From: Rickettsiales bacterium
Lineage (GTDB): Bacteria; Pseudomonadota; Alphaproteobacteria; Rickettsiales; JABIRX01
Direction: 5' to 3'
Length of the DNA stretch: 36,615 bases
Assembly: GCA_016780625.1 (NCBI GenBank)
Contig: JADHLN010000006.1
Span: 1-36,615, forward strand
The notes below the pieces were generated by a model. That model saw only the letters and a program-made list of their open reading frames with translations, did not search any database and was not told the DNA's origin. Positions 1 through 7,870 of this stretch are shown here, one piece after another; position 1 is the stretch's first letter, and each line of letters opens with the position of its first letter. The position numbers and the translations under genes were made by a program.

Positions 1-89
1 AGCGAAGAGCCCGCGCTAACTCCAACAAATAATAAGCCAATTATTATAATTACTATTGATAATTCTACTAAGCTAAATCCTTTTTTCAT
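1..89 (-). CDS. Type IV prepilin / pseudopilin-like protein, N-terminal fragment
   Basis: Only the first 29 codons lie in the window; the gene continues beyond base 1. The reading begins MKKGFSLVELSIVIIIIGLL, a classical prepilin N-terminus: a short basic leader ending in Gly4, Phe at +1 of the mature protein, Glu at +5, then a long hydrophobic helix. The family is processed by a PilD-type peptidase and assembled into type IV pili or type II secretion pseudopili in the inner membrane. A GAGG about 12 nt upstream supports the ATG at 89. Which pilin or pseudopilin this is cannot be told from the leader alone. Confidence in the class is high, in the role low. Confidence 0.8.
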   Translation of the reverse strand, partial: MKKGFSLVELSIVIIIIGLLFVGVSAGSS

Positions 90-194
90 CTTGCTTTATA
101 CCTCAAAAAAACATAATATTTATATATTACTCTTTTTTTTAACGTAGTGCAAATTTACTTCAATTTTATTAAATAGCGAATGCTAAATAAAATA

Positions 195-1193
195 TTAGCT
201 TTTTAGGTTCTGTTCGGTAGTTATTTGACGTACAGTCCTTGTAGCTGAGCGCATAACTATAGAATGGGTAATATTTCTACCTTTTCTATGCTTTACACCT
301 TGAAGCATAAAACCATCTGTTACACCTGTTGCAGCAAACATTACATCGCCTTTTGCCATTTCTGTGTGAGCATATTTTTTTGATAAGTCGATTATACCCA
401 TTTTTTTTGCTCTATCAATTTGAGCTTGATCATTATTAAATATTAGTCTTCCTTGCATTTGCCCCCCTGTTGCTCGAAGAGCTGCCGCTGCCAATACTCC
501 TTCTGGCGCACCACCTGTGCCAAAATAAATATCAGCTGTTGGGTTTGGGATAGCTGTAGATATTATTCCTGCTACATCTCCATCAGTTATAAGGTTTATT
601 CTTGCTCCAGCCTCTCTTACTTTTGCTATTAATTCTTCATGTCTTTTTCTATTCAAAATAACTGCTGTTAAATCAGATATTTCGCAATTTCTAGCTTTTG
701 CAAGGTTTTTTAGATTTCTTTCTGGGGAATTATCTAAATCTATTACTCCTTCAGGTAAACCATTACCAACTGCAATTTTATCCATATAAACATCTGGGGC
801 ATGTAAAAAACAACCTTTTTGTGCGAATGCAATTACTGTAAGTGAATTTGGGCTACCAGTTGCGCATAAATCTGTGCCTTCTAAAGGGTCAAGAGCAATA
901 TCTATTGCCGGGCCATTTCCTGTACCAACTTTTTCTCCAATATAAAGCATTGGAGCTTTATCTCTTTCACCTTCACCAATTACTATTGTACCATCTATAT
1001 CCATAGTGTTTAAGGAATCACGCATTGCATTTACTGCCGCTTGATCTGCCGCTTCTTTTTCTCCTTTACCTATCCAACTACTACAGCTTAACGCAGCAAA
1101 TTCAGTTACTCTTACTGCCTCAAGAGCAAAATTTCTATTTAAATTACCATCTTTTTTATATTCATCTGAAAATTCTATATTCACTTGCTTCAT
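195..1193 (-). CDS. glpX: Fructose-1,6-bisphosphatase class II (GlpX)
   Basis: Hydrolyses fructose 1,6-bisphosphate to fructose 6-phosphate in gluconeogenesis, in the cytoplasm. The 332-aa protein has the usual family length and the metal-dependent phosphatase motifs: GEGERD at about residues 73-78 and DPLEGT at about 102-107, followed by the GSPNSLTVIA stretch. The start sits just 48 nt from the divergent upstream region, with no strong Shine-Dalgarno sequence. The neighbour at 1-89 is a pilin-like gene rather than a metabolic partner, so no operon role is inferred. A working FBPase suggests gluconeogenic growth on amino or organic acids, which fits the TRAP transporter and fumC also present here. 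Assignment is confident. Confidence 0.95.
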   Translation of the reverse strand: MKQVNIEFSDEYKKDGNLNRNFALEAVRVTEFAALSCSSWIGKGEKEAADQAAVNAMRDSLNTMDIDGTIVIGEGERDKAPMLYIGEKVGTGNGPAIDIALDPLEGTDLCATGSPNSLTVIAFAQKGCFLHAPDVYMDKIAVGNGLPEGVIDLDNSPERNLKNLAKARNCEISDLTAVILNRKRHEELIAKVREAGARINLITDGDVAGIISTAIPNPTADIYFGTGGAPEGVLAAAALRATGGQMQGRLIFNNDQAQIDRAKKMGIIDLSKKYAHTEMAKGDVMFAATGVTDGFMLQGVKHRKGRNITHSIVMRSATRTVRQITTEQNLKS

Positions 1194-1274
1194 TGCTTAA
1201 ATATTGATTAAATTACTTTAATCATAAAAAAAATTACATTATTGTCTATCAGTAAATTAACATTAAATATTAAT

Positions 1275-1964
1275 ATGCAACCATATTTAATAGCTCATGC
1301 TTGCGGTCAAATTGACAAACTTGTCTATAGCAATTCCAAAGAAGCTCTAAATAACAGCTATAAACATGGCTTTCGTTTTATTGAATTTGATATTAGCCAA
1401 ACAAAAGATGGCCAATTTATATTATTGCATGATTTTGAAGAAACTAGATATAAATTATTTGGCAAAAGGGGAAAATGTAATTTTTCTGAATTTATGAGTG
1501 ATAAAATGATAGGAGGATATCAGCAATTATCGCTTGATGATATTATTGCATGGTTTGAAGATCATAATGACTGTTATATTGTTACTGATAGTAAAGATGC
1601 TGATATAATTGAATTATGTCAGTATATATTAAAAAAATCTCCTAAATTAAAAGATAATTTAATTATTCAAATATATTCTTTTGCTGAATATCAACATATT
1701 AAAAGCTTGGGTATTTCCAAGATAATTTTTGCCACATATAAAACTGAAGCAACTAATAATGAAATAATTGATTTTTTGAAAAATAATGCTTGCTATGCTG
1801 TAAGCATGTCTCTTGAAAAAGCAAAAAATGGTTTTGCTAATGCTATCAAGGAAAATATGGATTTGTGGGTTCTTGCTTTTACTTTAAATCAGGAAAATCT
1901 TCTTTCTGATTATAAAAAAAATGGTGTTGATGGTTTTTTTACCGACAAAATTTTACCCCAATGA
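1275..1964 (+). CDS. Glycerophosphodiester phosphodiesterase family protein (atypical active site)
   Basis: A GDPD-family TIM barrel, expected to cleave glycerophosphodiesters to glycerol 3-phosphate and an alcohol. From the ATG at 1275 it reads MQPYLIAHACGQ..., with the first catalytic His in IAH, then FRFIEFDISQTKDG (metal-binding Glu/Asp) and LLHDF with the second catalytic His. The usual His-Arg-Gly is His-Ala-Cys and the usual Glu-Asn pair is Asn-Ser, a variant seen in one GDPD subgroup. An in-frame TTG at 1242 would add 11 residues, but the ATG places the conserved strand at the N-terminus as usual, so it is preferred. The stop overlaps the start of rnd by 4 nt, so the two are probably co-translated. 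Substrate is uncertain. Confidence 0.8.
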   Translation: MQPYLIAHACGQIDKLVYSNSKEALNNSYKHGFRFIEFDISQTKDGQFILLHDFEETRYKLFGKRGKCNFSEFMSDKMIGGYQQLSLDDIIAWFEDHNDCYIVTDSKDADIIELCQYILKKSPKLKDNLIIQIYSFAEYQHIKSLGISKIIFATYKTEATNNEIIDFLKNNACYAVSMSLEKAKNGFANAIKENMDLWVLAFTLNQENLLSDYKKNGVDGFFTDKILPQ

Positions 1965-3088
1965 TTTTCATTAATAAGCAAAATATATTTATAGAATCTA
2001 TAAAACAAATTAAATTAAAAGATAAAATTGCTTTTGATTGTGAATTTATTAGAGAGACAAGCTTTGTACCTATCTTATGTTTAATACAAATTGCAACAGA
2101 TGATGAAATCTACATCATAGATCCATTAAATATTGACATTACTCCTTTACTAGAAATCTTACAGGATGTTAATATTTTAAAAATCATGCATAGCTGTGAT
2201 CAAGATATTGATGTATTTTTTAAAAATTATGATGTCATACCCCACCCTATTTTTGACACCCAAATAGCAGCAAGCTTTGTTGGCTATGGTGATGCAATTT
2301 CTTATGCTAAATTAGTTAGAAAAATAACTAAAAAATTAATTAATAAAGAAAATAAACTAACTAATTGGAAATTAAGACCACTTAAGACAGATCAAATTAA
2401 TTACGCAGTTAATGATGTAAAATATTTATTTTTATTAGAAGAAAAACTACAAAGAGAGTTAGAAGATACAAAAAGAAAAGAATGGTTTTTAGAAGAATCC
2501 GAAATTATTTACAAAAAGGATAATTATTATCAAGAACCAGATTTGGCATGGCAAAGAATATCCCATAATAGTGAATCACCATATTTTTTAAATTATTTAC
2601 GTGGCTTTGCAAAATTACGAGAGAATTTAGCAGTAAAAGAAAATAGACCCAGGAGATTTATTATAAAAGATGAGCTTATAATTGCTTTAGCAAAATTAAA
2701 GCCAAAAAAAGCTGAAGATATCCTGAATGATAGAATCTTAAAAAGATCCATAGATAAAAAATTAATAGTTAATATTATTGAGGTAGCTCAAGAAGTTGCC
2801 CTTGAGAAAGAAGAGCTTATTTCTGATAAGAATAACAGAGTAGCAAATAGCAAAGAAGAAATTATTGATATTTTAAAAATTTATTTAAAATATATCGCCA
2901 AAAATCATAATATTGCTATTAAGAACATAGCTAATTCAGCGGATTTAAAAGATTTTATCAGCGGCAACAAAACTAGATTTATGTCAGGGTGGCGTTATAA
3001 TATTTTTGGCAAATTTGCTGCAAATATACTAAACGATGAAGTAATTATCAAAATCAAAAATGGCAAAGTAATTTTTCCTGAAAATTAA
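1961..3088 (+). CDS. rnd: Ribonuclease D
   Basis: A 3'-5' exoribonuclease that trims tRNA and other small RNA 3' ends. The DEDDy exonuclease motifs are visible: DCEF (Asp26, Glu28), HSCDQDIDVF near residue 80, and YAVNDVKYL near 148-155 with the Tyr and last Asp. NWKLRPL near 135-141 matches the family's conserved W..RPL. The C-terminal half (about 200-375) is helical and Lys-rich, as expected for HRDC-type RNA-binding domains. Length 375 aa is normal. The ATG overlaps the preceding GDPD gene (ATGA). The stop abuts the end of the convergent DUF599 gene with no intervening base. Assignment is confident. Confidence 0.93.
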   Translation: MIFINKQNIFIESIKQIKLKDKIAFDCEFIRETSFVPILCLIQIATDDEIYIIDPLNIDITPLLEILQDVNILKIMHSCDQDIDVFFKNYDVIPHPIFDTQIAASFVGYGDAISYAKLVRKITKKLINKENKLTNWKLRPLKTDQINYAVNDVKYLFLLEEKLQRELEDTKRKEWFLEESEIIYKKDNYYQEPDLAWQRISHNSESPYFLNYLRGFAKLRENLAVKENRPRRFIIKDELIIALAKLKPKKAEDILNDRILKRSIDKKLIVNIIEVAQEVALEKEELISDKNNRVANSKEEIIDILKIYLKYIAKNHNIAIKNIANSADLKDFISGNKTRFMSGWRYNIFGKFAANILNDEVIIKIKNGKVIFPEN

Positions 3089-3751
3089 TTATAGTTTTAT
3101 TATATCAAGGGCTTTTGACAAAAACTCTCTACGGTAATTTACAAACATAATTAATATTGATACTGCAATAAATAGATAAGGATTTAAAAACCAGCTTAAC
3201 ACAGCAATACCAAGATAATAACCCCTTACTCCCATTGAGAAATGTTTAGCAGCATTAGCAAGAATCTGGGCATTTCTAATTGCTAACTCTTCATTATTAG
3301 ATTGCTTTTTATTTGAGGCTAAAATTAACACAGATGCATAATTATACTGGCGCAAAGCCCAAGTATATTTAAAAAATGCGTAAATAAATATATTAATTAA
3401 TAGAATTATTTTTATTTCATACATGGGAGAAGTTGAGCTAATTACAAAAGGAAGCTTTCCTGCAAAATTATTAATTTTTTCTCCATAACCAAATAATGGT
3501 ATCAATCCTGCTATTATTAATATTGAAGTTGAAGCAAAAAAACTTACTGATTTCATTAAATTACCCAGAGTTATTACGTCTACAGATTTATCCTCTCTTT
3601 TTAAGGCTTCGGTCATCCATTTTAACCTATGCTTATACATAATACTAAAAAGACTGGCAGAATCTTTTTCTTTTAATGAAGTTAATATTGAGTAACCAAA
3701 CCAGCAGCTAAAAAAAACAATTAAGGAGATTATATCTATTGTGCTTATCAT
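3089..3751 (-). CDS. DUF599 family inner-membrane protein
   Basis: A 220-aa membrane protein of the DUF599 family, whose function is unknown. Family hallmarks seen: an N-terminal membrane helix ending in WFGYSIL, then HRLKWM...REDKSVDVITLGNLMKS, a SVSFFASTSIL helix, and FFKYTWALRQYNYAS near residues 125-140. About four or five hydrophobic helices are predicted by eye. Its ATG overlaps the nadD stop by 4 nt, so it is the distal gene of a lipoprotein-nadD-DUF599 operon. It meets rnd tail to tail with no space for a terminator. Family membership is confident; no role is proposed. Confidence 0.85.
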   Translation of the reverse strand: MISTIDIISLIVFFSCWFGYSILTSLKEKDSASLFSIMYKHRLKWMTEALKREDKSVDVITLGNLMKSVSFFASTSILIIAGLIPLFGYGEKINNFAGKLPFVISSTSPMYEIKIILLINIFIYAFFKYTWALRQYNYASVLILASNKKQSNNEELAIRNAQILANAAKHFSMGVRGYYLGIAVLSWFLNPYLFIAVSILIMFVNYRREFLSKALDIIKL

Positions 3752-4302
3752 TTTTGATTCCTAATTTTAGTTGCGGAGATATCTATTTTATTCATTTTAA
3801 TTACCGTCCAATATGGCGGATGCTTATCTTTTAGTAAAGATGCAAATTCAGATTCTAAAAAATAATTATGATAATCTGTGTTAAGAATATTTTCTTGCTT
3901 TAGATAATCTTCTCTAGGAAAAACAGCTATGTTAATTTCTTTTATAATATCTTGATATGATTTCCATTTAACAAAATTTACAAGATTATCAGCTCCCATC
4001 AACCAAATAAAGCGATCAGAATGGTATTTTGCTTTGATGCTTCTAATTAAATCGACTGAATAATTTGCTTCGTTTGGTTTTTCGAATAACTTTACCTTTA
4101 TAAAATATGGCTTTTGAATGTTTTTTGCTTGTAAAACTCTATCTTTAATATCAGCTAGGTCAGATTTTTCCTTGAGGGGATTTAAAGGGGTGATCACCCA
4201 CCATATTTCATCAAGCTTTAATTCTTTTAAGGCATTTTTTGAAATATGAATATGCCCCTTATGACAAGGATTAAAAGAACCTCCAAGCAAGCCAATATTC
4301 AT
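3748..4302 (-). CDS. nadD: Nicotinate-nucleotide adenylyltransferase
   Basis: Adenylates nicotinate mononucleotide to deamido-NAD, the penultimate step of NAD synthesis. The protein opens with GLLGGSFNPCHKGHIHIS, containing the nucleotidyltransferase GGSFNPxHxGH signature at residues 7-17, and ends with ISATKIRN, the second ATP-binding motif ([ST]xxxxR). At 184 aa it stops just after that motif, without the C-terminal helix of longer NadD proteins; short forms occur in alphaproteobacteria. It lies 9 nt downstream of a small lipoprotein gene and overlaps DUF599 by 4 nt. Assignment is confident. Confidence 0.93.
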   Translation of the reverse strand: MNIGLLGGSFNPCHKGHIHISKNALKELKLDEIWWVITPLNPLKEKSDLADIKDRVLQAKNIQKPYFIKVKLFEKPNEANYSVDLIRSIKAKYHSDRFIWLMGADNLVNFVKWKSYQDIIKEINIAVFPREDYLKQENILNTDYHNYFLESEFASLLKDKHPPYWTVIKMNKIDISATKIRNQK

Positions 4303-4311
4303 CTGTTAATA

Positions 4312-4458
4312 TTAAGATATCCAAGAATTAACAGGTTTTTTTGGACCACATGGACTTTTTTCAATACCAACACATGGACTTTTAAGATTCTCTTCTTTAC
4401 CACCAAAACATGATGCTAAAAGACTTAAAGATAATAGTAAAAATATGTTTCTAATCAT
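4312..4458 (-). CDS. Small lipoprotein, 48 aa, twin 'KSPC' motif
   Basis: A short gene found by reading the gap upstream of nadD. It encodes 48 residues beginning MIRNIFLLLSLSLLASC, a lipoprotein signal peptide with a perfect LASC lipobox. The mature part is about 31 residues and contains KSPCVG and, seven residues later, KSPCGP, followed by a KKPVNSW C-terminus. The spacing of SPC...SPC...P-N recalls small Rickettsia lipoproteins grouped as DUF2706, from memory and not checked. The DNA shows a matching direct repeat around 'cacatggactttt'. The stop is 9 nt before nadD, so it is probably the first gene of that operon. Function is unknown. Confidence 0.72.
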   Translation of the reverse strand: MIRNIFLLLSLSLLASCFGGKEENLKSPCVGIEKSPCGPKKPVNSWIS

Positions 4459-4506
4459 GATTATAATTCTTAACTTATTAAATTTAAAAGTGAACCCCTT
4501 TTTTTA

Positions 4507-4536
4507 GTTGCTTATTAAATTTTAGCAACATATAAT
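4507..4536 (+). promoter_or_regulatory. Promoter of rplM-rpsI, with an inverted repeat in the spacer
   Basis: A sigma-70-like promoter: TTGCTT at 4508-4513, a 17-nt spacer and a perfect TATAAT at 4531-4536. Transcription would start near 4543, about 26 nt before the rplM ATG. GTTGCT (4507-4512) and AGCAAC (4524-4529) form a 6-bp inverted repeat overlapping the -35 and spacer, which could be an operator or chance. The leader is too short for the known ribosomal-protein autoregulatory structures. Confidence 0.6.
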
Positions 4537-4568
4537 CCTCATCTTGCAATTTTTTAAAAATTTGAATA

Positions 4569-5021
4569 ATGGCTACAACATTTAATAAGTTAGCAGATCT
4601 GAATAAAAAATGGTATATTATCGATTTAGAAGATATTGTACTTGGTAGAGCAGCTTCGCATGTTGCTTTAATATTAAAAGGAAAGAATAAGGCTGATTAC
4701 ACTCCCTTTCTTGATTGCGGAGATAACGTTATTGTTGTTAATGCTAAAAAGATCCGCTTGAAAGGCAAAAAACTTACTGACAAAATATATTATTGGCATA
4801 CTGGTTATCCTGGTGGAATCAAAGATATATCAGCAAAAAAATTGCTTGAAAAAAACCCTGAAAAACTTTTTCAAAAAGCAGTAAAAGGTATGCTTGCTAG
4901 AGGGCCTTTAGGAAGAAAACAACTTTCAAACCTATATATTTACGAAGGTGAAAATCATCCACATGAAGGACAAAAACCTGAAAAAATAGATTTTGCTAAT
5001 CTTAACAAAAAAAATAAATAA
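4569..5021 (+). CDS. rplM: 50S ribosomal protein L13
   Basis: Large-subunit ribosomal protein binding 23S rRNA. The 150-aa sequence has the L13 hallmarks: KWYIIDLEDIVLGRAAS at the N-terminus, the GKNKADYTPFLDCGDNVIVVNA block, YYWHTGYPGG and the GMLARGPLGRKQLSNLYIYEG region near the C-terminus. It is the first gene of a two-gene operon with rpsI, 9 nt upstream, the near-universal bacterial order. A good promoter lies directly upstream at 4508-4536. Assignment is certain. Confidence 0.97.
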   Translation: MATTFNKLADLNKKWYIIDLEDIVLGRAASHVALILKGKNKADYTPFLDCGDNVIVVNAKKIRLKGKKLTDKIYYWHTGYPGGIKDISAKKLLEKNPEKLFQKAVKGMLARGPLGRKQLSNLYIYEGENHPHEGQKPEKIDFANLNKKNK

Positions 5022-5030
5022 TATTTAATT

Positions 5031-5489
5031 ATGGAAATTAATTTAGAAGTTAAACAACAAGCTGAGGCAAAAAAAACAACTGAAAAAAAGAAAAGCTCTG
5101 ATAACAGATCTTACGCTACAGGAAAAAGAAAAACATCTATCGCAAGAGTTTGGCTTAAAGAAGGAAAGGGCAAAATAATTGTAAATAAAAAAGAATTCAA
5201 AGATTATTTTAGTGATGAAAGTGCAGAAGCTATAGCAAACCAACCTTTTGCTGTTACTGAATCTCTAAAAAAATATGATGTTTATTCATCAGTTAAAGGT
5301 GGCGGAGTAAGCGCTCAAGTTCAAGCATTGAGACATGCTATTAGCAAAGCTCTAGTTGAGCTTAATGAAACCGCCTTTCGTAAATTATTACGCAATGCTG
5401 GCTTATTAACTAGAGATTCAAGAATTGTTGAGAGAAAGAAATACGGACGTAAGAAAGCAAGAAAATCATTTCAGTTTTCTAAACGTTAA
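5031..5489 (+). CDS. rpsI: 30S ribosomal protein S9 with Lys-rich N-terminal extension
   Basis: Small-subunit protein whose C-terminal tail reaches the P site. Core motifs are present: YATGKRKTSIARVWL, the GKGKIIVN block, VKGGGVSAQVQALRHAISKAL and the basic tail KKYGRKKARKSFQFSKR ending in the invariant KR. Before the core lies an extension of about 27 residues rich in Lys, Glu and Ala, seen in several alphaproteobacterial S9 proteins. It lies 9 nt after rplM. No convincing terminator was seen in the 93-nt convergent gap before the ankyrin gene, only an all-AT inverted repeat. Assignment is certain. Confidence 0.97.
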   Translation: MEINLEVKQQAEAKKTTEKKKSSDNRSYATGKRKTSIARVWLKEGKGKIIVNKKEFKDYFSDESAEAIANQPFAVTESLKKYDVYSSVKGGGVSAQVQALRHAISKALVELNETAFRKLLRNAGLLTRDSRIVERKKYGRKKARKSFQFSKR

Positions 5490-5582
5490 AATATTCTTGA
5501 AAAATATCATATTGAATTATTTTTACATATAGACATACGCTTTTATATTTAACGTTTATTTCTATATTTTCATTTAGAATTC

Positions 5583-6965
5583 TTAATTATCTAATATAAA
5601 ACTATTTAGAGATCTATGGTCACCTATATTATGCGCCCCTATTTTCTCTAAAATATAAATAATATCATCCCGACCAAGATTATAAGCCAGATTTAGCGGG
5701 CGTATTTTTACAGCATTAGCAGCAGTTATATCTGCGCCAAACCTTACTAATTCTACTATCATATCTGGCCTATCATTTAAAATTGCTATATGTAATGGGC
5801 TATTGCCATTATCATCAAATCTATTGGGAGAATATCCTAATGATAGCATCTTGCTTAATATATGTATATCACCTTCATTAACTGCAAAAGCTATTGGTGG
5901 CATTCCATCTACAGCTATCTCCTTATTTACACCTATTTTTCTTGTAGTAGCCTCAATAACATCAATATTTTTTTGAATTATTGCAGCATATAATATTTGG
6001 TAAAGCTCTTCTTGATATACTAGAGGATCTAAATGCGGATTTTCAGGATCAAATTCTATTGGTGAAAATAAAGGGTGGTTAATATGATTTAAATATGAGA
6101 TATAATATTTCTTTTTAGCGTTAATCTTCATTATTTTTTTGTCGCTAGCAGAAACCATAACCTCATCCTGAACTTCATTATTTTTTTCAATATCTTCATT
6201 TATTAACTCATTAGAACTAACTTTTTCTTTATTTATTACTTCTTTATTAACTTGCTCAATAGCAGGCAATTCTTTTTCAATAATCTCAATATCAAATTCT
6301 TCTTTATCTAATTGATCAATAGCTGTCTCTGATTTTATTTCAGCTTTATTAAAATTATCGTTAATTATACCCTCTTTTACTTCCCCTGATTTTTCTATTA
6401 AATCTATCTCTTCTTCTGGCTTCTTTGTAATTATCTCTGAATCTAATTTAGCCTCATCCTCATCTATATCTTCTTCTAATGCTTCAGATAAAAGGCGTTC
6501 AAATTCATTATTTTTTATTGGCTTATCAGCTATTATATCAGATTTTTCTTCATTTATGATATTATTATTTTTTACTGTTAAATCTTCGCCAGAATCAATA
6601 ACCGTTTCTGCTTTATTTATATTATCAAAATTAGAAAAATTTGTTGGGTCATTATCTAAAATATCATAATTATCTTCTGATTCAAACTCAAGTAATTCTG
6701 GAGCATTTTCAATTTTTATTTGCTCTTGATCATCAACTATTTGGATATTTTTCTCTGCTGGTTTACTGTCCTCTTCAATATTTGTGCTATTATTTTTTAG
6801 TGCATTATCTTCTCCCAGAATAATATCTTCTTCAATATTTAGATCAAGTTCTGGAACGGCTTTTAATTCATTTGAGGCATTAACTTTTTTAATAAAAAAA
6901 ATATCTAGACCAAAAATAAAAAAAATGGCTGATAATGAAAATAAAATTAAACAATTTTTTTTCAT
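5583..6965 (-). CDS. Exported ankyrin-repeat protein with long acidic low-complexity region
   Basis: A 460-aa protein in three parts. Residues 1-31 form a signal peptide or anchor (basic MKKN, hydrophobic core, VNA before the mature region). Residues about 32-280 are highly acidic, rich in Glu, Asp, Asn, Ile and Lys, with recurring 'NKAE' and 'IEEDI'-like pieces and no evident fold. Residues about 325-450 hold three or four ankyrin-like repeats, the clearest being DDNGNSPLHIAILNDRPDM followed by VELVRFGADI. Ankyrin proteins mediate protein-protein contacts. The export signal suggests the repeats act in the periplasm or outside the cell. It lies 71 nt after hemF and may or may not share that operon. 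Partner and function are unknown. Confidence 0.75.
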   Translation of the reverse strand: MKKNCLILFSLSAIFFIFGLDIFFIKKVNASNELKAVPELDLNIEEDIILGEDNALKNNSTNIEEDSKPAEKNIQIVDDQEQIKIENAPELLEFESEDNYDILDNDPTNFSNFDNINKAETVIDSGEDLTVKNNNIINEEKSDIIADKPIKNNEFERLLSEALEEDIDEDEAKLDSEIITKKPEEEIDLIEKSGEVKEGIINDNFNKAEIKSETAIDQLDKEEFDIEIIEKELPAIEQVNKEVINKEKVSSNELINEDIEKNNEVQDEVMVSASDKKIMKINAKKKYYISYLNHINHPLFSPIEFDPENPHLDPLVYQEELYQILYAAIIQKNIDVIEATTRKIGVNKEIAVDGMPPIAFAVNEGDIHILSKMLSLGYSPNRFDDNGNSPLHIAILNDRPDMIVELVRFGADITAANAVKIRPLNLAYNLGRDDIIYILEKIGAHNIGDHRSLNSFILDN

Positions 6966-7036
6966 AATTGCATCATCTGGTTTAAAATTCTAATTAACAT
7001 TATCATAGGGAATTGTACAGTATTTTAAATAATTTA

Positions 7037-7870
7037 TTAAGGCCATTTCGCAATTGGAGGTAATGACATAAGAATTGCTTCTATATTACCATCTGTCATA
7101 AGGCCAAATTTCGTACCACGATCATAAATAAGGTTAAACTCTGCATATAAACCTCTTTTTATTAACTGTATTTCTTTTTGTTTAATATTAAATTCTTTAC
7201 CCATATTGCGCCTGATTAATTTTGGAAAAATATCTAAAAAGGTCGTACCCACAGATTTTGTAAATGCAAAATCTTTTTCAAAATCACCACTATCTAAATA
7301 ATCATAAAATATACCTCCTACTCCTCGTGCTTGTTTTCTATGTTTTATATAAAAATACTCATCGCACCATTTTTTATATTTTTCATAATATTCATGATTA
7401 AATTTGTCACAGCATTTTTTTAAGGCAGAATGAAAATCTTCTGTATCTTTTTTTATTTCAATTGCGGGGTTTAAGTCTGTGCCACCTCCAAACCACATTT
7501 TTTCTGTATTTATGAATCTAGTATTCATGTGAATAGCTGGCACTAATGGTGAATTCATATGAGCAACTATTGAAATTCCACTAGCCCAAAATTTTGCTGA
7601 ATTTTCTGTACCTGGAATTTTATTTTTAAACTCATTAGAAAGATCCCCATATACAGTAGATATATTTACGCCTACTTTTTCAAAAACTTTACCGTACATG
7701 ATACCCATCTCGCCACCACCTCCTCCATTTCTATTCCATTTTTTATAAGAAAATTTACTAGTAGCTCTGGAGTCAAACTCCTTTTCAATTTTTTCAAATT
7801 CCAAACATATTGAATCACGAAGATTTTTAAACCAGCTTACTGCTAAACTTCTTTTTTCTGCTAACTCCAT
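7037..7870 (-). CDS. hemF: Oxygen-dependent coproporphyrinogen III oxidase
   Basis: Converts coproporphyrinogen III to protoporphyrinogen IX using O2, a late step of heme synthesis. Family motifs are clear: SIVAHMNSPLVPAIHMNTR, MWFGGGTDLNP, HRKQARGVGGIFYDYL and the C-terminal RGLYAEFNLIYDRGTKFGL with ILMSLPP. Length 277 aa is slightly under the roughly 300 aa of E. coli HemF; the difference is at the N-terminus. The start overlaps lptG by 10 nt, making it the distal member of the aroC-lptG run. An O2-requiring enzyme indicates an aerobic or microaerobic lifestyle. Assignment is confident. Confidence 0.95.
   Translation of the reverse strand: MELAEKRSLAVSWFKNLRDSICLEFEKIEKEFDSRATSKFSYKKWNRNGGGGGEMGIMYGKVFEKVGVNISTVYGDLSNEFKNKIPGTENSAKFWASGISIVAHMNSPLVPAIHMNTRFINTEKMWFGGGTDLNPAIEIKKDTEDFHSALKKCCDKFNHEYYEKYKKWCDEYFYIKHRKQARGVGGIFYDYLDSGDFEKDFAFTKSVGTTFLDIFPKLIRRNMGKEFNIKQKEIQLIKRGLYAEFNLIYDRGTKFGLMTDGNIEAILMSLPPIAKWP

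Noticed and set aside
1242-1274. TTG start of the GDPD gene
   Set aside because: Adds 11 residues of no family resemblance and has no ribosome site; ATG at 1275 fits the fold.
3748-4302. nadD as a C-terminally truncated pseudogene
   Set aside because: It stops just after the ISATKIR motif, but short NadD forms are known in alphaproteobacteria and the overlap with the next gene looks designed.
5043-5243. 66-aa minus-strand ORF opposite rpsI
   Set aside because: Complement of a Lys-rich coding stretch, giving a Phe/Cys-rich nonsense product.
5497-5530. AAAAATA...TATTTTT inverted repeat after rpsI as a terminator
   Set aside because: The stem has no G-C pairs and would be unstable; in such AT-rich DNA it is expected by chance.
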